A stretch of 64,000 bases of DNA from JBBSBL01 sp046330255. Lineage in GTDB: Bacteria > Actinomycetota > Thermoleophilia > Solirubrobacterales > Solirubrobacteraceae. Each line of letters begins with the position of its first letter. Position 1 is the first letter of the stretch. This document shows positions 24,473-32,020 of this stretch, piece by piece. Where the stretch lies: positions 868,001-932,000 of the forward strand of contig JAXLTC010000002.1 of NCBI GenBank assembly GCA_046330255.1, read 5' to 3'. A program made the translations under genes and the position numbers. The notes beneath the pieces were generated by a model. That model was not told the DNA's origin, did no database searches, and saw nothing but the letters and a program-made list of their open reading frames with translations.

Positions 24473-25096
24473 GTGAGCGGGCCGGGGCGCCTGGTCACGC
24501 TCGAGGGCGTCGACGGCGCGGGCAAGACGACGCTCGCAGCCGGGCTCGCCCATGCGCTGCGCGAGCGGCGCGGCGTCGACGCCCACGTCCTGCGCGAGCC
24601 CGGTGGCGTGGAGCTGGCCGAGCGTCTGCGCGAGGTGGTCAAGGACCCGGCGCTGCGGGTGGGCGCGCGCGCGGAGGCGCTGATCTACGCCGCCGCGCGG
24701 GCACAGCTCGTCGAGGAGGCCGTACGCCCGCTGCTCGCGGCCGGCCGGTGGGTGCTGCTGGACCGTTATGTCGACTCCTCGCTCGCCTACCAGGGCGCGG
24801 CGCGCGGCCTGGGAACCGAGGAAGTGGCGGCCGTCAACGCGTTCGGGACCGGCGGGCTGGTCCCCGACCGCACGCTGCTGCTGCGGGTCGAGGCGGAGGT
24901 CGGCCGCGAGCGGCTCGGCGCCCGCGGCGAGGCGGCCGATCGCCTGGAGCGCGAGGGCGACGGCTTCTTCGCGGCGATCGCGGTCGCGTATGACGGCCTC
25001 GCCGCGGCCGAGCCCGGGCGCTGGCGCGTGCTCGACGCTCGCGCGCCTGCCGAGGACGTGCTGGCCGAGGCGCTGGCGGCCGTGGCGGACCTGTAG
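24473..25096 (+). CDS. tmk: Thymidylate kinase
   Basis: Phosphorylates dTMP to dTDP. The protein has 207 residues, with P-loop TLEGVDGAGKTT near the N-terminus, the DRYVDSSLAYQG motif and a lid region rich in Arg (RLGARGEAADRLEREGDGFF). I chose GTG 24473 because it puts the P-loop at residues ~10-19. The frame is open from 24374, but the extra residues resemble nothing. It is followed by a perfect hairpin. Confidence 0.94.
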   Translation: MSGPGRLVTLEGVDGAGKTTLAAGLAHALRERRGVDAHVLREPGGVELAERLREVVKDPALRVGARAEALIYAAARAQLVEEAVRPLLAAGRWVLLDRYVDSSLAYQGAARGLGTEEVAAVNAFGTGGLVPDRTLLLRVEAEVGRERLGARGEAADRLEREGDGFFAAIAVAYDGLAAAEPGRWRVLDARAPAEDVLAEALAAVADL

Positions 25097-25116
25097 ATCG
25101 CGGGGCCTCGAGCTCC

Positions 25117-25145
25117 ATCCTGATCCCGCTCAGCGGGATCAGGAT
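25117..25145. terminator. Perfect 13-bp hairpin, bidirectional terminator candidate
   Basis: ATCCTGATCCCGC (25117-25129), loop TCA, GCGGGATCAGGAT (25133-25145). It sits midway between the convergent tmk and galE ends. No U-tract is present on either side. Confidence 0.75.
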
Positions 25146-25168
25146 CACTCTCGACGCTCGTGGGGCCC

Positions 25169-26155
25169 CTACGCGCGCGCCGCGTACCCGTCCGGGTTCG
25201 CCCGGGCGAACTCCCACGCGTCGGCGATCATCTGCTCGAGGCCCGGCTTGCGCGGCTCCCAGCCGAGCTCCGCGCGGATCCGCTCCGAGGCCGCGACCAG
25301 CCGCGGCGGGTCGCCGGGTCGTCGTGCCGCTTCCTCCACCGGGATGTCGACTCCGGTCACCGCGCGCGCGGCGTCGATCACCTCGCGCACCGAGAAACCC
25401 TCGCCGTTGCCGAGGTTGAGGATCGCGTGCTCGGAGTCGCGCGCGCGGTCGAGCGCGAGCAGGTGCGCGGCGGCGAGATCCTCGATGTGGATGTAGTCGC
25501 GGATCGCCGTGCCGTCCGGGGTGGGGTAGTCAGTGCCGAAGATCCGCACCGCCGGGATCCGGCCGGACGCCGCGCGCAGGACGTTCGGGATCAGGTGGGT
25601 CTCGGGCTCGTGGTCCTCGCCCAGGTGGCCGCTCGCCCCGGCGACGTTGAAGTAGCGCAGCGACACCGCGCCGAGGCCGTGGGCGCGGCACTCCTCGCCG
25701 ATCATCCGGTCGACCGCGAGCTTCGAGGACCCGTAGGCGTTGACGGGGCGCTCCGGCGTCGTCTCGGGGATCGGCACGACCTCCGGCTCGCCGTATGTCG
25801 CGCACGTGGAGGAGAAGACGAGCCGCCCAACGCCGGCGCCGCGCAGGGCGTCGAGCAGGTTCAGCGAGCCCACCACGTTGGTCCGGTAGTAGCGCTCGGG
25901 ATGCGAGACCGATTCGGGGACGAGCGCGAGCGCCGCGAAGTGCAGCGCCCCGTCGAAGCCGCCGGCCGCGACGTCCGCCGCCAGGCCGCGCGCGTCGAGC
26001 AGGTCGCGCTCCACGAACGCCGCCCCGTCCGGGACCGCGGCGCGGTGGCCGCGCGAGAGGTCGTCGAGCACGGTGACCTCGTGGCCGGCCTCCAGCAGCA
26101 GCTTGGCGGTGATCGAGCCGATGTACCCGGCGCCGCCGGTGACGAGCAGTCGCAT
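25169..26155 (-). CDS. galE: UDP-glucose 4-epimerase
   Basis: SDR-family enzyme of 328 residues interconverting UDP-glucose and UDP-galactose. The NAD site is VTGGAGYIGSITAKLL, with VLDDLSRGH for adenosine ribose. The catalytic set is FSSTCATYG and AYGSSK (Tyr-x3-Lys). The GalE segments RYFNVAGA, LIPNVLRAASG and GTAIRDYIHIEDLA are all present. It supplies sugar nucleotides for glycans such as those of the 53-64 kb island. It is convergent with tmk. Confidence 0.95.
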   Translation of the reverse strand: MRLLVTGGAGYIGSITAKLLLEAGHEVTVLDDLSRGHRAAVPDGAAFVERDLLDARGLAADVAAGGFDGALHFAALALVPESVSHPERYYRTNVVGSLNLLDALRGAGVGRLVFSSTCATYGEPEVVPIPETTPERPVNAYGSSKLAVDRMIGEECRAHGLGAVSLRYFNVAGASGHLGEDHEPETHLIPNVLRAASGRIPAVRIFGTDYPTPDGTAIRDYIHIEDLAAAHLLALDRARDSEHAILNLGNGEGFSVREVIDAARAVTGVDIPVEEAARRPGDPPRLVAASERIRAELGWEPRKPGLEQMIADAWEFARANPDGYAARA

Positions 26156-26200
26156 CGGCGCGGATTGGTACCAGGCGCCGGGGTCGCATGTGCCGAAAGA

Positions 26201-26243
26201 GCGTCGACGGCGACCCCGGAAAACGGCCCTTCGACGCTAGAAT
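26201..26243 (+). promoter_or_regulatory. Candidate nrdJ promoter with inverted repeat abutting the -10
   Basis: GCGTCGA (26201-26207) and TCGACGC (26231-26237) form an inverted repeat whose right arm touches a good -10 hexamer TAGAAT (26238-26243). No convincing -35 is seen. The 234-bp leader shows no cobalamin-riboswitch-like or NrdR-box-like sequence that I recognise. Confidence 0.35.
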
Positions 26244-26389
26244 GAGCGTCCGAGCGGGCCTTTCCCACGGCCGCCCGGGCGCCCCAGGTTCCGTCCGCGC
26301 CGGGCGCAACCATCCGCGGTCCCGCGCCGCCACCACGCCGACGGGCGAGCGGGGATCGAAGAGGCCGGCGGAGACAGAGGGAGAGGACC

Positions 26390-29300
26390 ATGGAGCAGCC
26401 CACGCAGACCGTTTCGACGACCGCCCGCGAGGGTGGAGGGCTGGCCGTTCGCCGCCGCTTCAGCGAACCCGGGATCCATCCGTTCGACGCGGTCGAGTGG
26501 GACGTGCGCGACGCGAAGATCGGCGACGCGTTCGAGCAGCGCGACGTCGAGTTCCCGGCCGCGTGGTCACAGAACGCGACCAACATCGTCGCCCAGAAGT
26601 ACTTCCGCGGCCAGCTCGACTCGCCCGAGCGCGAGCGCTCCGTGCGCCAGATGATCGGCCGCGTCGCCGGCACGATCGCGAAGTGGGGCCGCGAGCGCGG
26701 CTACTTCGCCACCGACGCCGACGGCGACGCCTTCGAGGCCGAGCTCACCCACGTGCTGCTGCACCAGATGGCCGCCTTCAACTCGCCGGTCTGGTTCAAC
26801 GTCGGGTTCGAGGAGCAGCCGCAGTGCTCGGCGTGCTTCATCCTCTCCGTCAAGGACACGATGGAGTCGATCCTCGACTGGAACACCAGGGAGGGGATGA
26901 TCTTCCGCGGCGGCTCCGGGTCCGGGATCAACCTGTCGAACATTCGCGGCTCGATGGAGCCGCTCGCCAAGGGCGGCACCGCCTCGGGGCCCGTCTCGTT
27001 CATGCGCGGCGCGGACGCGTGGGCGGGCACGATCAAGTCAGGCGGCAAGACGCGCCGCGCGGCGAAGATGGTCGTGCTCGACGTCGACCACCCGGACATT
27101 CGCGAGTTCATCTGGTGCAAGGCCAAGGAGGAGGACAAGGCGCAGGCGCTGCGCGAGGCCGGCTTCGACATGTCGATCGACGGTGACGGCTTCACCTCGA
27201 TCCAGTACCAGAACGCGAACAACTCGGTGCGCGTCAGCGACGAGTTCATGGACGCGGTGCGCGAGGACCGCGAGTGGCGCCTGACCTCCCGCACGACCGG
27301 CGAGCCGGTCGGCGACCCGGTCCCCGCGCGCGCGCTGATGCGCGAGATCGCCGAGGCCGCGCACCGCTGCGCGGACCCGGGCGTGCAGTACGACACGACG
27401 ATCAACGACTGGCACACGTGCCCGGAGTCGGGGCGGATCAACGCGTCCAACCCGTGCTTCCCCGCGGACGCGCGCGTGCACACCACCTCCGGCCTGCTGC
27501 CGATCGGCGAGCTCTACGAGCGCGGCGCCGCGGGCGATGAGGTCCGCGTCTACACGCACCGCGCGACGGCGGCGGAGCCCGGCGAGGGTGTCGTCGCGAC
27601 CACCCCGCTGGCGGTCATGCGCAACGGCGTCAAGCCCGTGCTGCGCCTGCGCTTCGCCGACGGCCGCGAGCTGCGCTGCACGCCCAACCACCGCCTCTGG
27701 ACGCTCAACCGCGGCTACGTGCGCGCCGAGGACCTGCAGCGCGAGGACCGCGTGCTGCTCAACGACTCCGCGACGCCCGCGCTCGAGGCCTCGTGGGAGC
27801 TGCCGGTGAAGGTGGGCGAGAAGGCGCGCGCGTACAAGCGCGGCGGCCACGTCACCGAGACCGAGCTCCCGCGGCGCTGGAGCGAGGGCCTGGCCGAGCT
27901 CACCGGCCACCTGGTCGGCGACGGCTGCGTGACCGACTCCCGCTCCGTCTGGGTCTACGGCGGCGACGACCTCGCCGACGGGCTGGCCGACTCGCACGCG
28001 GGGCTGCTCGACGAGCTGCTCGGCGGCGCCTCGCGCCAGGAGATGGGCAACGGCACCGTCCAGCTGCGCGCCGGCTCGCAGGCAGTGCGCGAGCTGTTCC
28101 GCGGACTCGGGGTGAGCGGAGCACGCGCGCACGAGAAGCGCGTCCCGGCGGCGGTCTTCACCGCGCCCGTGGAGGTCCAGGCCGCGTTCCTGCGCGGGCT
28201 GTTCGGCGCCGACGGCTGCGTCGCCCGCGTCGAGTCCGGCGGCAAGGCGAGCCGCTACGCCGGGCTCGGGAGCCGCAGCGAGGCGCTGCTGCGCGACGTC
28301 CAGCGCATGCTCTCCGCGCTCGGGATCCGCGCGCGGATCTACTCGATCCGCGAGGCCGGCTCGCCCAGCTTCTCCTACACGCGTGCGGACGGCACCGAGG
28401 TCGAGTACGCCTCGCGCGAGGGCTTCGACCTGCGCGTCACGGGCTCCGACCTCGAGCGCTTCGCGGCGGAGGTCGGCTTCTCGACGCCGCGCAAGGAGGC
28501 GGCGCTCGAGGCGCTGCTCGGCGAGACCCGCCGCTACGCGACCAAGCCCGGCACGGCGCTCGTCGCGCGCGAGGAGGACGGCCAGGAGGTCGTCTACAAC
28601 CTCACCGAGCCGCTGCACCACTCCTACATCGTCGATGGCGTCGTGGTCGCGAACTGCTCGGAGTACATGCACGTCGACGACTCGGCCTGCAACCTCGCGT
28701 CGATCAACCTGATGAAGTTCCGCCGCGAGGACGGGAGCTTCGACGTCGAGTCCTTCGAGCACGTCGTCGACGTCGTGTTCCTCGCGCAGGAGATCATCGT
28801 CGGGCCCTCCAGCTACCCGACGCAGGAGATCGGCGACAACGCGCGCGCGTTCCGCCAGCTCGGGCTGGGCTACGCGAACCTCGGCGCGTTCCTGATGGCC
28901 GACGGGATGCCCTACGACTCCGGCGAGGGCCGCACCGCGGCCGCCGCGATCACCGCGCTGATGACCGGCCGCGCCTACAGGCGCTCGGCCGAGATCGCCG
29001 CGGCGGTCGGGCCCTACGAGCGCTACGCGCTCAACCGCGAGCCCCACAACGAGGTGATGCGCAAGCACCGCGACGCCTCATACGAGATCGGCGAGGAGGC
29101 CGCGCGCGACCGCGACCTGCTCGCCGCCGCGCGGCGCTCCTGGGACGAGGCGGTCGCGCTCGGCGAGGAGCACGGCTACCGCAACGCGCAGGCGACCGTG
29201 CTCGCGCCCACGGGGACGATCTCGTTCCTGATGGACTGCGACACGACCGGCGTGGAGCCGGACTTCTCGCTGGTCAAGTTCAAGGAGCTGGTCGGCGGCG

Positions 29301-30415
29301 GGCGGATGACGATCGTCAACCGCACGGTGCCGCTGGCGCTGCGCACGCTCGGCTACGACGGTGAGCAGATCGCCGAGATCGAGGCGCACGTCAACGCCGA
29401 GGGCACGATCGTCGGCGCGCCGCACCTGGCCGACGAGCACCTGCCGGTGTTCGACGTGGCGGTCGGCGAGCGCGCGATCTCGCACATGGGCCACATCCGC
29501 ATGATGGGCGCGGTGCAGCCGTTCATCTCGGGCGCGATCTCAAAGACCGTGAACCTGCCCGAGTCCGCCTCGGTCGAGGACATCGAGGACGCCTACGTGC
29601 AGGCCTGGGAGCTGGGCATCAAGGCGCTGGCGATCTACCGCGACGGGTCGAAGACGGCGCAGGCGCTGCGCACCGACGCGCAGAAGGGCAAGGACGAGAA
29701 GGCGGCCGCCGCGGAGGAGCCCGGTCCGCGCCGGCGCCGGATGCCGCGCGAGCGCCAGTCGATCACGCACAAGTTCTCGATCGGCGGCCACGAGGGCTAC
29801 ATCACCGCCGGCATGTACGAGGACGGGACCGTCGGCGAGATCTTCCTCACCGACATCGGCAAGGAGGGCTCGACGCTGCGCGGGATGATGAACGCGTTCG
29901 CGACCTCGATCTCGATCTCGCTGCAGTACGGCGTGCCGCTCGAGACGCTCGTGCAGAAGTTCAGCTACATGCGCTTCGACCCGGAGGGGATCACCCAGAA
30001 CCCGGAGATCCCGTTCGCCAAGTCGATGCCCGACTACATCATGCGCTGGCTCGCCTCGCGCTTCCTGGACACCGACACCCAGGAGGAACTCGGGATCCTC
30101 ACCCCCGAGGTGCGGGCGCGGAAGATGGCGGCGGAGGTCGCGACCTCGATCTCCTCCGACACCGCCGGCCCGTCCGCGACCGGCAACGGCGGCGGGAACG
30201 GGAACGGCGGCGCGGGCGGCGGGGCGTCCGCCTCCGCCACGGCGCCGGCGTCGAAGCCCCCGACCGACGCGCTGACCGACACCCCGCCGGTCGTCCCGGC
30301 CCGCATGGCCGGCCTGGACCTCGGCCCGGCCTGCGGCCAGTGCGGCGGGATCATGCAGCGCACGGGCTCCTGCTACACCTGCCCCAGCTGCGGGAACAAC
30401 ACGGGCTGCGGGTAG
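26390..30415 (+). CDS. nrdJ: Vitamin B12-dependent (class II) ribonucleotide reductase with intein
   Basis: Adenosylcobalamin-dependent reduction of ribonucleotides for DNA synthesis. The precursor is 1341 residues and the spliced enzyme 941. N-extein landmarks are CSACFILSVKDTMES (redox Cys), FRGGSGSGINLSNIRGS and QYQNANNSVRVS. The NPCSEY active-site motif, holding the thiyl-radical Cys and the Glu, is split by the intein after NP. The C-extein has PTGTISFLMDCDTTGVEPD and the C-terminal zinc-ribbon-like CGQCG...CYTCPSCGNN, preceded by a Gly/Ala/Ser linker. A ribosome site (GAGGGAGAGGA) precedes ATG 26390. No other RNR gene is in the window. Confidence 0.95.
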   Translation: MEQPTQTVSTTAREGGGLAVRRRFSEPGIHPFDAVEWDVRDAKIGDAFEQRDVEFPAAWSQNATNIVAQKYFRGQLDSPERERSVRQMIGRVAGTIAKWGRERGYFATDADGDAFEAELTHVLLHQMAAFNSPVWFNVGFEEQPQCSACFILSVKDTMESILDWNTREGMIFRGGSGSGINLSNIRGSMEPLAKGGTASGPVSFMRGADAWAGTIKSGGKTRRAAKMVVLDVDHPDIREFIWCKAKEEDKAQALREAGFDMSIDGDGFTSIQYQNANNSVRVSDEFMDAVREDREWRLTSRTTGEPVGDPVPARALMREIAEAAHRCADPGVQYDTTINDWHTCPESGRINASNPCFPADARVHTTSGLLPIGELYERGAAGDEVRVYTHRATAAEPGEGVVATTPLAVMRNGVKPVLRLRFADGRELRCTPNHRLWTLNRGYVRAEDLQREDRVLLNDSATPALEASWELPVKVGEKARAYKRGGHVTETELPRRWSEGLAELTGHLVGDGCVTDSRSVWVYGGDDLADGLADSHAGLLDELLGGASRQEMGNGTVQLRAGSQAVRELFRGLGVSGARAHEKRVPAAVFTAPVEVQAAFLRGLFGADGCVARVESGGKASRYAGLGSRSEALLRDVQRMLSALGIRARIYSIREAGSPSFSYTRADGTEVEYASREGFDLRVTGSDLERFAAEVGFSTPRKEAALEALLGETRRYATKPGTALVAREEDGQEVVYNLTEPLHHSYIVDGVVVANCSEYMHVDDSACNLASINLMKFRREDGSFDVESFEHVVDVVFLAQEIIVGPSSYPTQEIGDNARAFRQLGLGYANLGAFLMADGMPYDSGEGRTAAAAITALMTGRAYRRSAEIAAAVGPYERYALNREPHNEVMRKHRDASYEIGEEAARDRDLLAAARRSWDEAVALGEEHGYRNAQATVLAPTGTISFLMDCDTTGVEPDFSLVKFKELVGGGRMTIVNRTVPLALRTLGYDGEQIAEIEAHVNAEGTIVGAPHLADEHLPVFDVAVGERAISHMGHIRMMGAVQPFISGAISKTVNLPESASVEDIEDAYVQAWELGIKALAIYRDGSKTAQALRTDAQKGKDEKAAAAEEPGPRRRRMPRERQSITHKFSIGGHEGYITAGMYEDGTVGEIFLTDIGKEGSTLRGMMNAFATSISISLQYGVPLETLVQKFSYMRFDPEGITQNPEIPFAKSMPDYIMRWLASRFLDTDTQEELGILTPEVRARKMAAEVATSISSDTAGPSATGNGGGNGNGGAGGGASASATAPASKPPTDALTDTPPVVPARMAGLDLGPACGQCGGIMQRTGSCYTCPSCGNNTGCG
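27455..28654 (+). mobile_element. RIR1-type intein with LAGLIDADG homing endonuclease in nrdJ
   Basis: Residues 356-755 of the NrdJ precursor (400 residues). Block A begins at Cys356 (CFPADARVHT). Block B has TPNH at 431-434. Endonuclease blocks C (LTGHLVGDG, 504-512), D (KRVP, 584-587) and E (LRGLFGADG, 601-609) carry both LAGLIDADG Asp residues. Block F is VYNLTEPLHHSYIVDG. The end is VVVAN followed by the +1 Cys756, so the usual penultimate His of block G is Ala. Codon use matches the host gene, suggesting long residence. Confidence 0.95.
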
Positions 30416-30470
30416 GGCGCCAGCGACGCCTCACCCCGCCGGGGCGCAAGCGCGGCGTATTCTCGGCCGA

Positions 30471-31493
30471 GTGCCGTCGTCTGTCGCGAGCTTGCTTGCT
30501 TCCGTCGGGCTGAGCCCCGACGGATGCGTCCCATGGGGGACGCCGGCGCCGGAAGGAGCGACCGGTGTGTACCTGGTCTCGCTCAGCGAGTCAGCGGACA
30601 CGGCGACGGGGCTGCGTGAGGCGGTACCAATGAACGACGCAGCGCTTGACGAGCTCATCTCTGTGTGCCCGGAGTTGACGGTAGACGGCGACCGCAGTCC
30701 GTCGCGCACGCTGCTGGCCGAGCGCATCGGGCGCTACTGGCTGACCGACGAGCCTGTCCTGTACATCGGCCTGGCCGGCCAACCGCTCCGCACCAGAGTT
30801 CGCCAGTACTACACCACCCCGCTGGGGGCGGCGAAGCCTCACAAAGGCGGCTGGTGGCTGAAGACGCTGTCCGTACTCGACAGGCTGTACGTCCACTGGG
30901 GGGCCACATCGAACTTCAAGGACGCCGAAGAGGAGATGATGCGCACATTCGCCGCCAGCATCTCGCCGGCGAGTAGCGCCGAGTGGCCGGCGGGGGAACC
31001 GGTGATGCCATTCGCGAATCTGCGCGATGGCGACTGGCGCCGGCGCAGCCACGGCATCGGAGGTGCGACATCAGGGACCGCCAGGGCGTCCCGGTCTCAC
31101 GCACCGCGGTCCACTACGACGGCTCCGCAGCCGCGAGTGCCGAGACAATCTCCATACTCACCCGCTGCCGAAAGGAAACCACCTCAGATGGACGCTGCTG
31201 CTCATCACCGCACGCCGGATCATCCCTCTCAGAACGTGACAGCCAAGGACATCGAGGCTGGCCAGGTCCGCATACCGCGTGCGGCGAAAGACGTGCTACC
31301 CCAAGAACGCACTGACATCCAGGTTGTGTTGCGCGGGCGCGAGCTAGGGATATGCCGGTGGGATCCGCGCTATGGGCCACCGGAGCGGTCCGGCGTCATT
31401 CGGGTCGGTAGGTCCGCCGCGCAGGCGCTATTGAGGCCCGGCGAGGTACTCGCGGTGTCGGTCGACGGTAGCGGTATGGTCGGCCTGGATTGA
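30471..31493 (+). CDS. GIY-YIG nuclease-like protein with unassigned C-terminal domain
   Basis: Protein of 340 residues. GVYLVSL (32-38) and VLYIGLAG (96-103) are the two GIY-YIG strands, separated by a ~55-residue insertion. Arg107/109, a Glu in DAEEEMMRTF (~153-155) and Asn183 in PFANL fit the catalytic Arg-Glu-Asn set. A Ser/Pro/Arg-rich linker (~190-235) leads to a ~95-residue domain (VTAKDIEAGQVRIPRAAK to the end) that I cannot name. It is beta-rich and possibly DNA-binding. Base composition is visibly less GC-rich than neighbours, suggesting transfer. No methylase or helicase partner is adjacent. Confidence 0.75.
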   Translation: MPSSVASLLASVGLSPDGCVPWGTPAPEGATGVYLVSLSESADTATGLREAVPMNDAALDELISVCPELTVDGDRSPSRTLLAERIGRYWLTDEPVLYIGLAGQPLRTRVRQYYTTPLGAAKPHKGGWWLKTLSVLDRLYVHWGATSNFKDAEEEMMRTFAASISPASSAEWPAGEPVMPFANLRDGDWRRRSHGIGGATSGTARASRSHAPRSTTTAPQPRVPRQSPYSPAAERKPPQMDAAAHHRTPDHPSQNVTAKDIEAGQVRIPRAAKDVLPQERTDIQVVLRGRELGICRWDPRYGPPERSGVIRVGRSAAQALLRPGEVLAVSVDGSGMVGLD

Positions 31494-31700
31494 GATCGTC
31501 CTCGCGATCACGCACCCGAGCCGCCGCCAGCGTTCGCGAGCAGAACGGCACGATCGGCCGACGAACAGCCAACGCACGGGCTGACATACGCGCCGGGAGG
31601 CCTCCGCGGCACGCGGGCGCCAGGGCCGTCAGCGCGGACATCCAGAGTGACGAGACTCCTGCCATGCGCGTACCGGGGCCCCCTGGGGCGCCGTTCTCGC
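31494..31700. other. Gene-free remnant after the GIY-YIG gene
   Basis: About 200 bp of lower GC content with no supportable ORF on either strand. It lies just where a toxin partner for the AbrB-type gene would be expected. None of the three minus-strand frames shows PIN or MazF motifs. Confidence 0.5.
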
Positions 31701-31940
31701 TCAGCGCCGCCCTCGCTCGATGACGTGGCGAACGGTGGCGGCGCCGAGTCGCGGCGGGGCGTCCGCGACGAAGCGCGCGCCACTCGGCCCGTCCTCGCGG
31801 CGTACCCGCGAGGGGACCGAGATCCGCAGCTCGCCATCGCAGACGTCGACGTCGAACTCCGTGCCCGCGGTGAGACCGAGCTCGTCGCGCAGGCGCTTGG
31901 GCACCACGAGACGTCCTGCTTCGTCGATGGTCACTTTCAT
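31701..31940 (-). CDS. AbrB/MazE-type (SpoVT-AbrB fold) DNA-binding protein
   Basis: Protein of 79 residues. MKVTIDEAGRLVVPKRLRDELGLTAGTEFDVDV is the swapped-hairpin AbrB/VapB DNA-binding motif and fills the N-terminal half. The C-terminal ~30 residues normally bind a PIN-domain toxin. No toxin gene follows, so this is an orphan antitoxin or a stand-alone regulator. ATG 31940 starts the domain directly; the frame continues upstream but without support. Confidence 0.85.
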   Translation of the reverse strand: MKVTIDEAGRLVVPKRLRDELGLTAGTEFDVDVCDGELRISVPSRVRREDGPSGARFVADAPPRLGAATVRHVIERGRR

Positions 31941-32020
31941 TAGCACGCACGTTACGGCGAGGTGGCCGCGTCGGAGGAACGTCAGCGAGATCCGTCCACG
32001 CGCGACACGCATCCCGCCCC

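Noticed and set aside
20027..24476. Several long antisense frames over the two-component system, holB and tmk
   Set aside because: They show biased low-complexity composition and no motifs, while the opposite strand holds well-recognised families.
26156..26389. Cobalamin riboswitch or NrdR box before nrdJ
   Set aside because: No B12-box-like sequence or AT-rich NrdR palindrome could be found by eye. A covariance-model scan would be decisive.
31494..31700. PIN or MazF toxin downstream of the AbrB-type gene
   Set aside because: All three minus-strand frames lack the conserved acidic residues and are interrupted or low-complexity.
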